Both the position numbers and the translations under genes were made by a program. Positions 34,808 to 46,899 of a stretch of 64,000 nt of DNA are shown piece after piece (position 1 is the first letter of the stretch; each line of letters opens with the position of its first letter). The notes beneath the pieces are model-generated. The model was not told where the DNA came from. It worked only from the letters and a program-made list of their open reading frames with translations, and searched no databases. Origin of the DNA: Tetraselmis striata (taxonomy: Eukaryota; Chlorophyta; Chlorodendrophyceae; Chlorodendrales; Chlorodendraceae); assembly GCA_006384855.1 (NCBI GenBank), contig VCJN01003588.1:124001-188000 (forward strand), read 5' to 3'.

Positions 34808-36951
34808 TCACCATGAATAGCTATCGACCTCGAGCTTCTCCAAGCACGGCAGTTTCTTGAACACTGCATCGCTCAGGGCCGCGACTGCAGCCGGCGGCAT
34901 TTCGTCCTCCGCACCACCGTCGTCCTCAACGTCCCTCCTCACCTAGGGGCAGATCGAGGACCCTGTGGAGGTGGATGCTGGCCAGGCCGGGGGCGGCCGC
35001 GATCGCGCGCACAAAGCGGTCCGCATCCACGGAGCCCGTTTGGCCCCACGGGACGACGAAGCTGAGGCTGAGGCTGGCCAGAGCGCGCGGCACCAGCAGG
35101 GATATGTCGCCGCCCGGGAGCAGCTCGGCGCCGTGGATGCCGGAGATGTTGAGGGTCTGCAGGGCGGGGAAGTCCCTCAGGCCCGGCTGGGGGAGGGCGC
35201 CCTCCACGAGCGCGTCCATGGTGAAGACGCTGCCGATGATCAGGGTCCCCAGGCGGGGCATCCGCCGCAGCTCGCACAGGCTTGATGCCAGGCACACGCA
35301 GTCCTGCAGCTCCAGGCTCTCCAGCCCCGGCAGCGCCGTTGCGAGGTCGCGCATGGCGCCCGGAGCCAGGCCCGCGGAGAATATGGCCATCTCGGGTGAC
35401 CTGGCGGGCCACCTGGAGACCAGCCACCTCGGCGCTGCCCACCTCGTCAATGAACACACGCGATCCGTCCCGGCGGCCGGCCTTCACCAGCCACAGCTTC
35501 CTCAGCGATGTGATCGGAGCCACCACCGCCATGAGCTCCGCGAGGTCCGCCGGCGCGTGGACCGCCAGGTGCTCCAGGTGCCGCAGCGCGCTCACCGGGC
35601 GCAGGCAGCGGGTCGGCATGCGGGCCCCCATGCGCAGCGAGCGCAGGCGCGGCAGCTGCGGGAGCAGCAGGTGCATGACGGGCTCGAAGTCCAGGCCGCA
35701 GTCCAGGCTCTCCAGGCGGGTGAGATGCTGCAGCGCCAGCAGCCCGCTGGGGTGGCGCAGGCCGCCGATCAGCTGCGCGATGTCGAGGCTGGTGAGCGAG
35801 GCCATCCCGCCGATGGCATGCAGAGCCAGCCCCAGGTCGCGCGGCCGCGCGCCCTTGGAGCTCCGCAGCCGCAGGTGCTGCAGCGAAGGTGGCGCGCGCC
35901 GCCAGCTCCCGCAGGTCCTCGTCCGACGCGTCCAGCTCCTCGATGCGGAGCTGCTGCAGGTCGCCCCCTGTACGCGCGCGCGATGTGGCCCAGGCCGGTG
36001 CCGCGAGACGCGTGGAGGGAGCCGCCCTCCAGGGTCAGGCGTGTGAGGGTGGGGAAGCGCTGCTTCAGGTTGGTGGCCCACGCGGGGGCCAGGTCGGCCA
36101 GGCTGTAGGGACAGCGCAGGATCGTGAAGTTGCGCGCCGCCGCCCTGCGTGGCAACACAGATACGCGGCAATAGTATTATGTTAGCTACGCGTGCAGAGG
36201 GGGGGGAAGAAAATACTGCAAGCAGAACATTGCCAACCACGTCAACGGTCAAGAATTGACAAAGCCGCAGTGAATGTTGTGATAGGTAAGATGCAGGACA
36301 TAGGTATATATGTAAATATATGTATATCTGCATACACGTATATATGCATCTATGTCGGATGTATATGTAGGTGTGTGCATGCATGTATGTGTGCATGTTA
36401 TTAAGGGTGCATCATAGTGCGCACGGTACAACCTCAAGTGTTGACATGCTCCGACTCTTGATAGCAAGCCAATGCCAGCAAATCAGACTAGAGTATAAAG
36501 GAGGAAAAGGGGGGGCGGGGGGGTTCAAGGGGTTGGTCACCCACCGCTTCCACTGCTTGCACACGAGCCTCGTGTTGTCCCCGTTGCCGTGCACGTACAA
36601 TGAGCCTTCCATTGTATTCCGCAGAGCGCTGAAGACACCATCCTCCACCCCCTCCGGCAGCGCAGCCCAGCCGCCACCGCCACCTCCCACCACCACGCCC
36701 TCTCCCGCCGGATCCCGCTGCACGTCCGGCCGATCGCCGCCCATGGACGGCTCCACCGGATGCGACTCCCGCAGCAGCAGCGCCCGCAGCAGCGCCGCCT
36801 GCTCGCTCGGCAGCCGCCCCTCCCGCGCAAGAGCGTCCACCGTGTGCCGAGTTGCCCGCAGGAGCAGCTGCGCTGCGCGGGCGTTCGCCGGGGCGCCAGT
36901 AGAGCCCGCCATGCTGCCGGGACCGGCACCCTCACCAGGCGTAGCGCGCAT
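34808..36951 (-). pseudogene. F-box / leucine-rich-repeat protein, frame disrupted
   Basis: Exon 1 (36951-36541) encodes an N-terminal region ending in an F-box-like block: ALPEGVEDGVFSALRN.. and RLVCKQWKRW, then the donor GTGACC. After an intron of about 400 bp, 36144-34808 encodes leucine-rich repeats: FPTLTRLTLEGGSL, LQQLRIEELDASDEDL, LHAIGGMASLTSLDIAQLIGG, LPRLRSLRMGARM, ITSLRKLWLVKAGR, ATALPGLESLELQDC, FPALQTLNISGIHG and LPCLEKLEVDSYSW before the stop. The repeats pass through different frames at about 35980, 35890, 35410 and 34950, with no room for introns, and the exon 2 phase does not match exon 1. The clean LRR text on both sides of each jump points to assembly indels or a young pseudogene. 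F-box/LRR proteins usually choose substrates for SCF ubiquitin ligases. The G-run at the 35980 jump favours a sequencing fault there. Confidence 0.6.
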
Positions 36952-37026
36952 TCGGCAACCCGTTGACTTCGGCTACGTGGTTTCTACTGTCGTACCGAGG
37001 TGGGAGTCGTCAACGATAATCGGGTT

Positions 37027-37850
37027 GGGGGGGGGGGGGGGGGGGGGGGGGTCGATAGAACTGAGGAGCGCAAGATTGCCAAGATGCTACTCTAGTGCTG
37101 AACGTCGGATACTTGCATCCCAAGCAACGAGGACCTGCAGGGAGGTGGATCGCGAGACGCCAGGGAGCTGCGAAGACGGGGGAGGCTTGGCATTCGGTGT
37201 GTGTGCTTCTGCCCAGCGCAGCAGCGTCCCGTGATTGTCCCGTGCACTTCGTGCCTGTATAAGGGTAAGGGTTAGTCGCTAATAATTATGCCCCTGCTAT
37301 CTATTAGGCCATTCGGACAAAATGACCTGGTTTAGGTCGCACCCCCCTCCATTTTGAGCCCCCCCTCCGGTTTGTTTCTAAGGATTTTCTAGTACTTTAT
37401 ATACTGCGGCACACTATGTAATTCATTTTGACATGTGGCATGCACTTCCAACAACAACGCGACGCACCATGCCGCTCCCCCACCCCAACTGCCTATGGTA
37501 AGCCACTAATATGCGGAGGGGGTGGGAAAAAAATTGAGAGAACAAGCGTTGAGTAATGCCCCAGCAAACTAGCAGAGGGCACCTGGCGGTGCTGCGGGCT
37601 CGCTCGGTGCGGCTGTTGTAGTGCTGGTTTTGGATACTATGTTGAGAGTCGTCCCGGCAACGCATGAGCTGTCGTGCGGTGCGCTGCGGTGGCGGTTTCA
37701 TCATTCCATGTACGGAATTGATTCTTGATCTTACAGCAAATTTAGCGTGCAACACGCCTCGCCGCTTGCTGCCGCCGAGCTGTTGCCCCGCCAGCCCTTT
37801 GCACATGCCGACAACATACCCACTGGGTGATGTCCCGGCGACGCAGCGGC
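37027..37850. other. Spacer with poly-G run and a degenerate lead-in to the satellite
   Basis: Begins with about 24 G at 37027-37050. The part from 37590 to 37850 has weak matches to the satellite unit that follows (gcggctgttgtagtgctggtttt and ccgtgcggtgctctgctgcgacgg-type text), so the array's left edge is blurred. No coding exon is seen. Confidence 0.4.
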
Positions 37851-39050
37851 CGTGCGGTGCTCTGCTGCGACGGTTTCAGCACTGGTTTCGGAGCAGTATT
37901 CGGAGCTGCGTTACGCCCGGCAAGCATTCCGTGTGTGGGGGGCCCTAGCCCCTCCCCCGCACCAAACTGTGTGTATGTGTTAATATCTAGTCATATAGAT
38001 AGTCTAGCGATCCCCAGCGCGAGAACAGATTCTGCGCACTTTAGGGTTGCTGGTATACATGCACTGCCGTATTGTGCAATAACCACTGCGGTGTACACTA
38101 CGGAGCGGCAGCAAGTATATTCTCGGATAGCAATCGCCGCGCTTCGAGCTGCAAATCGTACCATGTGCTGCCTATATATAGTCCACTTTATAGCCACCAT
38201 GATTTGATCTGAAATAGCCACCATATTGGGCAGCATATGCATCCGGGCGTTGCGGCGACGGTTTCAGCACTGGTTTCGGAGCATTGTTTGGAGCTGTGTT
38301 GTTCCCGGCGAGCATTCCGTGTGTGGGGGCCCTAGCTCTCCCCCAAACTGTTTGTATGTGCTGGTATGTAGACATACATATAGTCTAGCGATCCCCAGCG
38401 CGAGAACCGATCATGCGCACTTTCGGGTTGGTGGTTTACATGCACTGATGTATTGTGCGGTAAACACTGCTGCGGTGTACGCTACGGAGCGGCAGCAAAT
38501 ATATACTCGAATAGAAATCGCCGCGTTTCGAGCTGCAAATCATACCATGTGCTGGCTATATATAGTCCACTTTGCCACCATGATTTGAGCTGGAATAGCC
38601 ACCATATTGGGCAGCATCCGGGCGTTGCGGCAACGGTTTCAGCACTGGTTTCGGAGCATTGATTGGAGCTGCGTTGTTCCATGCGAGCGTTCCGTGTGTG
38701 GAGGCCCTAGCTCCCTTCCCAAACTGGTTGTATGTGCTGGTATGTAGACATATATATAGCCAAGCGATCCCCAGCGCGAGAACAGATTCTGCGCACCTTA
38801 GGGTTGGTGGTATACATGCACTGATGTATTGTGCGGTAAACATTGCTGCGGTGTACGCTACAGAGCGGCAGCAAATATATACTCGGATAGCAATCGCCAC
38901 GTTTCGAGCTGCAAATCATACCATGTGCTGGCTATATATAGTCCAATGTGCCATCATGATTTGAGCTGGAATAGCCACCATGTTGGGCAGCGTCCTGTCG
39001 GTGCCGTGCAATTTCAGTGCTATACTTGGTTTCGGAGCAGCGGCAGCCCG
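37850..39050. repeat. Tandem satellite, about 375-390 bp per unit, three units plus a partial
   Basis: Units start at about 37852, 38246, 38622 and 38990, each with gacggtttcagcactggttt near its start. Shared landmarks in order are gcattccgtgtgtgg, tagcgatccccagcgcgaga, tgtattgtgcggtaaac, ctatatatagtccac and atagccaccat. Units are roughly 85-90% alike. The last copy breaks off near 39040. All short open frames here (the repeating LYVLVCRH- and CWLYIVH-type peptides) are by-products of the repeat. Confidence 0.85.
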
Positions 39051-39059
39051 GCGGCAAGA

Positions 39060-41860
39060 CATGCCTACTACTCTTACATGTACAGTACGTCGATAGTAAA
39101 TCCAGGCCGTTCTTTCCACAAACCGCATTAGCAAGTGAGTCCGGTAGCGCGGCGGCGGTGGCGCGGAGATTGAGAGACCACAATATGATAAAGATGCATA
39201 ATATGTGTGTGCAATGGAATAGCCGGACAATGATGGCGATATTCATGAAAATGTTAAAAGTGTGGCACAGGGCAGCCTTGTGTGATTGTGCACACTGGTT
39301 TGCACTAGCAGTGTGCATGGTCCCCACCCCTATCCCTGCCCTTTACATGTTTTACAATGTCTACGGTTGGCATTGGCAAACGATACAATAGTACTAAGCG
39401 CCTCCAGTGGCCGACTTCGCAGTCGCATCCGCGGTGGCGGCTGATGCCGCCGACGCTGATGCCGACACCGCGTTGCACCGCAGGGGCGGCATCACCATCG
39501 GCTGCGACATGCGGGGCGGTGGGTGGAGGCGGCTCGGCGCACGCCCATCTTTGCGTGTCGTAGAACCGAGTCCTTGTGAAGCAGGCACCACGCGTGCGGC
39601 AGCGGATTCTCTTTGTCACTGGCTCCGGAATCCCTTGGCAGCGGCGGACCAACCCTCCTTGCCCTGACGAATACGGCGCGTAGAGTTGCGACGCCCCATG
39701 ACACACCACTACTCGCTTCGGCGCCTGCGGCTCGCAGTGGCGGGGGTTGGTATGGGCTAGTCACTGGCGCTCCGGTCGTTGCGATGCATGGTAAAGTGTC
39801 CGCGTGACTGTAACTTAGCCAGCTTGAGATCTACGGTACCGTTGGGCGTTTCGTCGTCACGGAGCTTGCGAGGCGTTAAAGTATGAGGCGAAACCCGGAG
39901 CGATTACGGATACACGCGCGAGGCGCAATGTGGGTCCAATGTACTATGGGGATGGCACATCATGCCACTAGTATCATATTACGGCAAGCGGGCGAGCCGG
40001 GCACGTCATTATTGCGACAACTGAGCCTAGCAGTAAAGTGGCGATTAACACACGGTAGATACGGGGATTACACGCCCATTATCTAGGAAAATCGCGATTA
40101 CGGGTCATTACGGTGTAATAACGAGACAGTCCGGGCGGCTAGTGGACGTCGTGGCTGTCCCCCGACAACTCAAATCCCGATATAAGAGCCAATAGTATGA
40201 GCGTCGTTCTCCTACGAGGGTGGGCTAGATGCAGTGAGACGTGTGATCCAGAAAGGCGCGGTGTTCCGGTTCATATGAGGCGGTGCGACACGCGAAATGA
40301 AAGCATGGGCATATATACATGACGCAGCTCGTCCGGACGAGTAGGCACATCCCGAAGATGACGTTGGAAGGCACAAAGCTGGCTTTGCTCCTCGGAACGG
40401 CCCACATTGTCCTCGAAGTGGGCCAGTTTGCGCACATGCGGGCGGTCTCGCTTCTTGAAATCAAGAGTATGATTGGTGTACATCATCTCCGTCTGTCGAG
40501 CGAGGGCGGCCACTTCGGCTTCGCAATGTTCAGTCTCGGCTAAGAGACGAACATGCGACTCCTCACAAGAAGCAATGTCGTTGTCCGCAGCATTTACTCT
40601 GTCTTGCAAAGGCAGAAGCGACGGTGGCGGCCCCTCCTCCAAGATTGTCGGCAGCCTTGGCGGGTCAGCATCAGGAGACGCGGCGTCACCCTCGCCGGGC
40701 GCAACAATTGTAGCAGCAGCAGCTGCCGCCGCATGCCTGCTCGTCGGCCTCATCCTGCAAATGCTCCTCGGTCATGGGACCCTTGCCCTGCGATTCATTC
40801 GAAACCGAAAAGTTACGCAATCTGTCGGAGCGCAGATTTTTATCCTCGAGCAGATTGTTGCTCAGTGCGTCTAGTGCGTATCCTTTGGCGCCTTGGTGGT
40901 GCCTCACTGATCTCGCGTTTGTGTCCTTTGTCCGAGGGGGCAGACTGCATTGGGGAGCGAGTAGGTGAATTCGGTGGCTAGAGTGCGATGTGGGCGGGTT
41001 GGAGTTCAATCGACGGTCGGGGTTGGGGTTGGGGGATTCCGGAAGGCGGGGTACCCGCGTCCAATTTTGGGGCCTATCATATCCAGCGCCCTCGCGATAT
41101 TCTGTGTTCCCGGCACTAAATCAGGGGTAGTTTGTTGCATGGCATCGTCGTCAGGTATGCGTGGCACCCATGCTCTCGTCCTTCGGGGGCCGCGATGGAG
41201 CAGCGCGTTCCAGAGACGCTCACCTTATGGCGAGGCATGCACGAATGTCGGCGGGACAATGGCCGGATGCCGGCCGATAATGGATATATCCGCATCCGAC
41301 TCCTCGTCATCCCCCAGCTGAGCCCAATACAAAGCGGTCGGCTTCCCCCTCACCCGTCACGACGACCGCCGCGCCTGCGAAGTTGCTGGCTGAGACTGTG
41401 CTACTTGCGTAGGAGCCGTGCTCGGGCCTTCCGCCTGCGGCGGGGTGGGCCTCCGCCGCCGCCGAGAGTCTGGAGGGTCCTCCGGCGGCCCGTCCTCTTG
41501 CTTAACCCCGCCCCCAAGCGACATTGCGCATGGACCGTCGTATGTAGGTACGGCTCGGTCATAAGGGCGTCCAGTGGCCCGCGCTTCACTCCGCCGCCGG
41601 TTAGCACGGCTAACAAAGGTGACTACTGACCGAGCTACGTGCCGAGGAGTGTGGATGGGCGCCGAGGGGGAGGTGGTTGTGGTTCGTTACGGCAGTCGTC
41701 TTGCATATCTTCGTGCCTCATGTTCCCGCACAATCAGCGGATAAAATAATACATTAAGGTAGAACAATAATTCTAATCAGGCATCGTAATTTGGCTCAAA
41801 AATTAGCTTCAAAACTAGGATCTCGCGGTACAGTTCGTTTTTTCTCGCATTTTGGCATGT
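39060..41860. other. Repeat-rich region without a clear gene
   Basis: No host gene is supported. A minus-strand frame at 40271-40753 encodes 160 aa with an Ala-rich start and a coiled-coil-like middle (NDIASCEESHVRLLAETEHC); a mobile-element structural protein is possible but unproven. Open frames at 39394-39764 are Ala- or Pro-rich and look spurious. 39840-40250 has balanced base composition with no features. Confidence 0.35.
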
Positions 41861-41869
41861 TCTGTGACT

Positions 41870-42800
41870 GAAAGAATCAATGCCATTGTTTGTGAACTTC
41901 CTCGAGCATTTTGTTGCTTCCATGGCACCAATTGAGTTGATCAATAGTTGCTGCCGTTGATGGGATTTTCGTATAATTCATCTAATCGTGCACTTGGTAT
42001 TGAGCATACACCGTTTGAGGTTACTTGCGGATTAACAATTCAAAAACACCTCATGACTTGTTGTTTGCCATGAAGCCAACAAAACATGTATCAGTCAGTG
42101 CTCAACAGAAAATCCAGGATGATATGAAAGACTTCCATGACTTATTCAAATCGATTTTGGCAATTCATAAGGATGAGTTTACTGTTCGTCCTACGTAGAG
42201 GCAACGAAGGGATGTTCCCGTATTAATTCAACGTTTGAGATAACGCGAGTGTTGTAACTTGCTTGTTAAAAATCAAACCTAAAGTTTATGGATATGCACT
42301 TGGGTCCTTTTCGAATTGTTGAGGAAATTGGCAATTATAGTTTCCGGTTGCAGTTGTAGTTTCCGGTTGCAGTTGCCTCCGGGAATGTAGTTGCATCCTG
42401 TTTTCCATGTGAATAGTTTCCGGCCTTGTCCGACTGCACTACCCATATTCGACCGATGTGCCAATGGTCACGGGTTCGTCTGAGGAAAACCCTGAAGGTC
42501 AGGAATATTAAATTGAGAAGATATCCGCCGTCAAAGTTGGCTTGATGCCAGGCGGACGCAAAGGATCTCAATTACAATTGTCAATTTTTGGTGCACTTTG
42601 CATATCACGCTTGTGCACCTATATGGCATGCACTGTCTTTATGATGTGAAACATGCTGTTGCTTTGCAAAGCTTTCTGGATACGCCGATGTGGCTGCAGT
42701 ATGCTGAGTCAGATGAATTTCTGCAGGATGCGGCTAAATCTCCGGCTAGCAGAATTCCAACTGCAAATTGAACATATATTGCTTTATGTTGTCCAAGGGG
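41870..42800 (+). mobile_element. Ty3/gypsy retrotransposon fossil (integrase end)
   Basis: Plus-strand text FSYNSSNRALGIEHTPFEV followed by a CG matches the end of the integrase core of Ty3/gypsy elements. A charged tail typical of the integrase C-terminus follows. Only a 3' piece remains; it is AT-rich, old and broken. No LTR was recognised. Confidence 0.6.
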
Positions 42801-42809
42801 GGAGAGATG

Positions 42810-43950
42810 TACACGGCAATAAGTGTGACAGTAATGATGGATTGTAACATATCATGCGCTATCTTTGGCATAATACTGTACGAGTGCCGGTACGCCCTAC
42901 CACGAAATAATGTGCACTCTGCGCCGGGTAAGGATTACAGGTACAGTAGCGACTACCAGTATATAACTATGGCGGATACTGGTAGGAGTGCGCGCATGTC
43001 ACGCGCACGAGTACTCGTATATCACTCTGCTGTATTATATTTAATCATGTCTGCCTGTCATGTCAGATGCACTCTTCATTGACATGCGGGACATATATTA
43101 TGTATTGCCGCACAATGACGGGGCTGACGTTCTGGCTTCTGTCTGACTCTCCATGGTGACGCCATTGTCAATGGGCGCGTGCTGCTAGAGGTCGTCCTGG
43201 CCTGATGACCAGTGAAGAAAATAGCTTGAATATTTGTAGCAGTGGGCGGTGGCATTTTGTAAAAAAATAATGTATGCTGAAAAATAACCGCAGCCTCTCG
43301 TCTCTGCACCACCACTCACACCACCTTTTTGTTTGTCTTTGAGTCTTTGGTGAGACTGTCGCATTTCTCCCCGCGCCAAAGATATCAGTTGGTGGTTTGG
43401 CAATGTAAATATGGAAAAGCTACAATATTGCCATAAACCTTGCGCATCAACTACTGATTAAGTTGGAGTTGGCGGAACACGGGTCAGAAATTTGCGGTAG
43501 TTCCCAGCATGGTTCTCAGCCATTGAGAGGGCTTTGAATTTCGGTATCAACATGTATTGGTAAATAATGTTGGTATATTAAACCGAAACATAAGGAACTA
43601 TCCAGACATCCGCAGCTCCGTACCTTGTAAAGTACGGTACCTTGCGGAACCAGGGGCATATAGCTGTGGGTAGATTGCAACCTTGCAATCCAAAACTACA
43701 GCTATAATAGGGCCATCTGCTCGTGTGACCTCTACATATCAAAAGGATCGGGTAGATCTGATTGACATTTTGATGTGCCCTATTTTCGTATTTTGGAGAT
43801 GTGGAACACTGGATGGCACTCTAGCACTGCTGTGGAGGCAGGTCAACACGATATACCTGAGGGTTGATCATTTCAGAGATCTTATACGGACCAACATATA
43901 TAGTCGTAACTTTGGCCAGGGTTGCCCTCGTACGAGAAGGTCGTCGGTCC
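42810..43950. other. AT-rich spacer between two retrotransposon fossils
   Basis: No gene or clear repeat is seen. The base composition is lower in GC than in the gene regions, in keeping with old mobile-element DNA. Confidence 0.35.
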
Positions 43951-43959
43951 GGATCAAGA

Positions 43960-45700
43960 CATGATCTTATCGATCACGGCGTTTGAAGTTAGCAGGGGTC
44001 CGTTGTGTGCTGTGAGGCATCATAGTAATGTTTTTGATATTCTTTAGCCAGTTTAATATTTGCATGGGCCAGGTTATTGATAGGTTGAAATCTTTGATAA
44101 GGTCTAGACGGGGCTGTTTAATGTGAGTAAACGGGTGGACCATGTCCAATGGGTGCGGGGGTGAAACCCGTGCACCGCTTGAAACGGAGGTGTTTTGTTG
44201 AGGACGACTCCAAGCTGTTGTAATAATGCTCGTCTGCGCCATCGGTTAATTATGGAGCTATTTGGACTGGTGTTATAACAAAAGGCTCGCAACAGCTGCT
44301 CTACGATTCTAGTAATTATTTCCATTTTGCCATCAGTCTGTGGGTGATAAGCCGTACTGAGAATAAGGGTAGTAGCCAACTCAGCAAAAGCTCTTGAAAC
44401 TATTCAGACGTGTACTTGGTATCTGTGTCACTCACCATACACACTAACGCTACGAAGATTTGTAAATACTGGTCATGTAAAGATGAGCAAGCTGCTTGGC
44501 AGCTGTCGATTTAGTAAACAATACAAAATGGGCTTTGGGAATTAGAGGTCCACAAACGTGGCAATGCTGTCATAACCATCGACCACACATAAATTGGTAC
44601 TAAAATCAAGACTGAAATCAAGGCCTACAGGGAGAAGGCAAGGGTGCAAGGCTGCAGCAGGAGCTTGGTTAGGCTGCTTCGTGAGTTTGCAGACCTTGCA
44701 ATCCTTGATATAGGAATTAATAGTCTTTTGCAAATGTGGCCAAACAAGTTTCTCTTGACAAGCGCCTCCCACTGTGCGCTCAACACCACTATGACACCAC
44801 TATGGCCAGCTGTAGTGGTGTTATGGCATTTAGCCATGTTCCTCTTCTTCAGACTGGTATGATTGTGCGCATACATTTTATCATCTAACATATGTAAGTT
44901 GGAAACTTGGTCAAGAGAGACAGCAGGTGGGTAGCACGGAGTAATAAACTTTGGATTGCGCACGTAGGCCCGTTGTAATTGTTGGACAAGGGCATTGTCC
45001 ATTTGAAAAGAGACAGTGGTAAGGGCGATCCAATCCGTGAGATGGTCAAGATCTTCCTCAAAGGATTGATGATAGAACGCGTCCAATGACTGTTTCAAGC
45101 CGGGACGACGACTGAGTGCATCAGCCATGTTCTGCTCTCCCTTTTAGTACAGGATAGTCATATTCCGCGTGAAAGCAGAGATGACTTGCATCCAACCAAC
45201 ATGTCTCCGACCCACAACTTCCTGAGTGGGCAGAAGCCTTAGTGTAGTACGATCAGTAATGACATAAGAATGGGCACAGCCTTCCAGAAAACGACGCCAG
45301 TGCTGTAGGGCAATGACAACTCCCAAAATTCAGTATCAGAAGTAGAGTAATTGAGTGAGGATTTTTGAGCGCCTTCGATAAATAGGCAATAGGGCGCAAG
45401 TAATTAGTCTTTAAGTCTGTCTTTCGCAGGACAACCCATACAGGACAACCCATACCGCATCAGTGGCTACGGTAAACTCAGCTTGAGGGGCCGTAACAGG
45501 GGCCAGAATCACCGGAGCATGTGTAAACTTGTATTTGATAGTCTGAAAGACTTAGTGTACAGATGTCCATGCTTTGATAGTATTTCATTCAGTCAGGTCA
45601 AATAGGGCTTAACAATCCTGGCAAAATATGGTACAAACTTGCGGTAAAAGCCAGCAAAACCCCCAAAATAAACATGTCCGTCCGCCATCTACGAAATCAA
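43960..45700 (-). mobile_element. Ty3/gypsy retrotransposon fossil (RT-RNase H-integrase)
   Basis: On the minus strand, in order: the end of reverse transcriptase (AGFYRKFVPYFARIVKPY, near 45600-45660), RNase H (ALQHWRRFLEGCAHSYVITD), the linker MADALSRRP, the integrase zinc-binding region (CHNTTTAGHSG, DCKVCKLTK) and the integrase core with STAYHPQTDGKMEI. This gene order is Ty3/gypsy. gag and protease are not seen and no LTR pair was recognised. The copy is truncated and old, with several breaks. Confidence 0.8.
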
Positions 45701-45709
45701 TTGCTGCTG

Positions 45710-46899
45710 CGTTGTTGCACTGCCATTTAATCGTCAGCAGTGCTCCGAAACCATATGGAAAACTCTGACGCGCATCGCCGCCGCTGCGGCCGCGACCTGA
45801 CCAGCACCCACCATCACCACGCACCAGCACGGCGCGAGTTAATACTCGCGAGGCGGCAGCGAGGGGCGACACCGCGTAATACAATCGCCGTTTGTTATCT
45901 CTGCGATACTACTACGAAACCAGCAGCAACAGGTAGAGGAGGCCGGCGCCGGGTGCTACGACGCGAACGCTCCTCTCTAGGAGGCCAGCCTTCCTGTGGG
46001 CTTCACACTGGGCCCTCCAGCGGCAACAGCAAAAATAACGCCCGGCACCCCGATCGGCACCGATATGGCCGTAGGCAGCATAGTTCGTTTCAGCGTATGG
46101 CATCGACACTACTATTTGACAGTAGCAGAGGTACGCGGATGTAATAATCAATTTGAATAGGTGGCCGCCTGATGTGCATGCGGGTGGCCGAGGGGTGTAT
46201 GTCTCCCTGAATAGATGTTAAACGAAATTACCTGGCGAAAAAGCACTACATAGACTCCGCGGGTATGTATACAGAAAGCGTAGCCGCAGAGGAATTGGGT
46301 GCGGCGGGTAGGGTGGCGATGGGGGGTTCCAATTATCAAAAAAAAAAAAAGGAGGCGGGTACTATACGCCCAGATTAGATAGTTGGCCTTCAGAGGGTTG
46401 CTTGCATGCTACGAGCAACAGCCGGCCCTGTGCGGGTTAATGCAGCCAGGCCGTAAGACAGCTGCCCGGTGTAGTTGCTGGGAGACTGGCAGGGATAAAG
46501 TTGTAGCAAATTCCAAATTTCAAATTACATAGAGTGGTATTGCATAATACAGCAGCCATGGATGATTCTCGTATCGTTGTTATGTTAGTTGTTGCTGTTC
46601 AGCGCAGCGGTGAGGGAAGCAGCCATTCCCTATTGGCGCACGCACCTAAAGACCGCATCAGCCCAGCACAGAGAAGCCACTCGGGACTCATCGAATTAGT
46701 TCGAGTAATTGCGCTTAAATGAGACAATTCCAATTATCTACTAGCCTTTTCCTCTGCCTGTCACTATCCGAGCAGCACGGCGCACGACTCATAGCAAACC
46801 ATGTTAGCAGCAGCAAGTCGTTATTTCAAACCCTAGCGGAAGTGCAACACCGGCAGAGGTCAGGCAGGCATCCTCTCGCGCGCCTCGTCGCATGCGCCC
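45710..46899. other. Spacer 3' of DA1
   Basis: No coding exon is supported. A plus-strand frame at 45740-46144 is Arg/His-rich and resembles nothing known. An A run of 13 bases lies at 46337-46350. Part of the 3'UTR of DA1 should lie at the right end. Confidence 0.35.

Noticed and set aside
35282-36108. Long plus-strand frames of 250-377 codons
   Set aside because: Antisense shadows of the GC-rich LRR exon, full of Arg/Ala/His with no family match.
34939-36396. Minus-strand 485-codon frame
   Set aside because: It covers the F-box/LRR gene but in the wrong frame for part of its length and reads through intron DNA; only the LRR parts are real.
37990-39000. Series of 65-130 codon frames in the satellite
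   Set aside because: They recur with the satellite period and have no start or splice context of their own.
40271-40753. 160-codon coiled-coil-like frame as a host gene
   Set aside because: No family match and it is set in repeat-rich DNA; a mobile-element origin is as likely, so it is mentioned only within the region entry.
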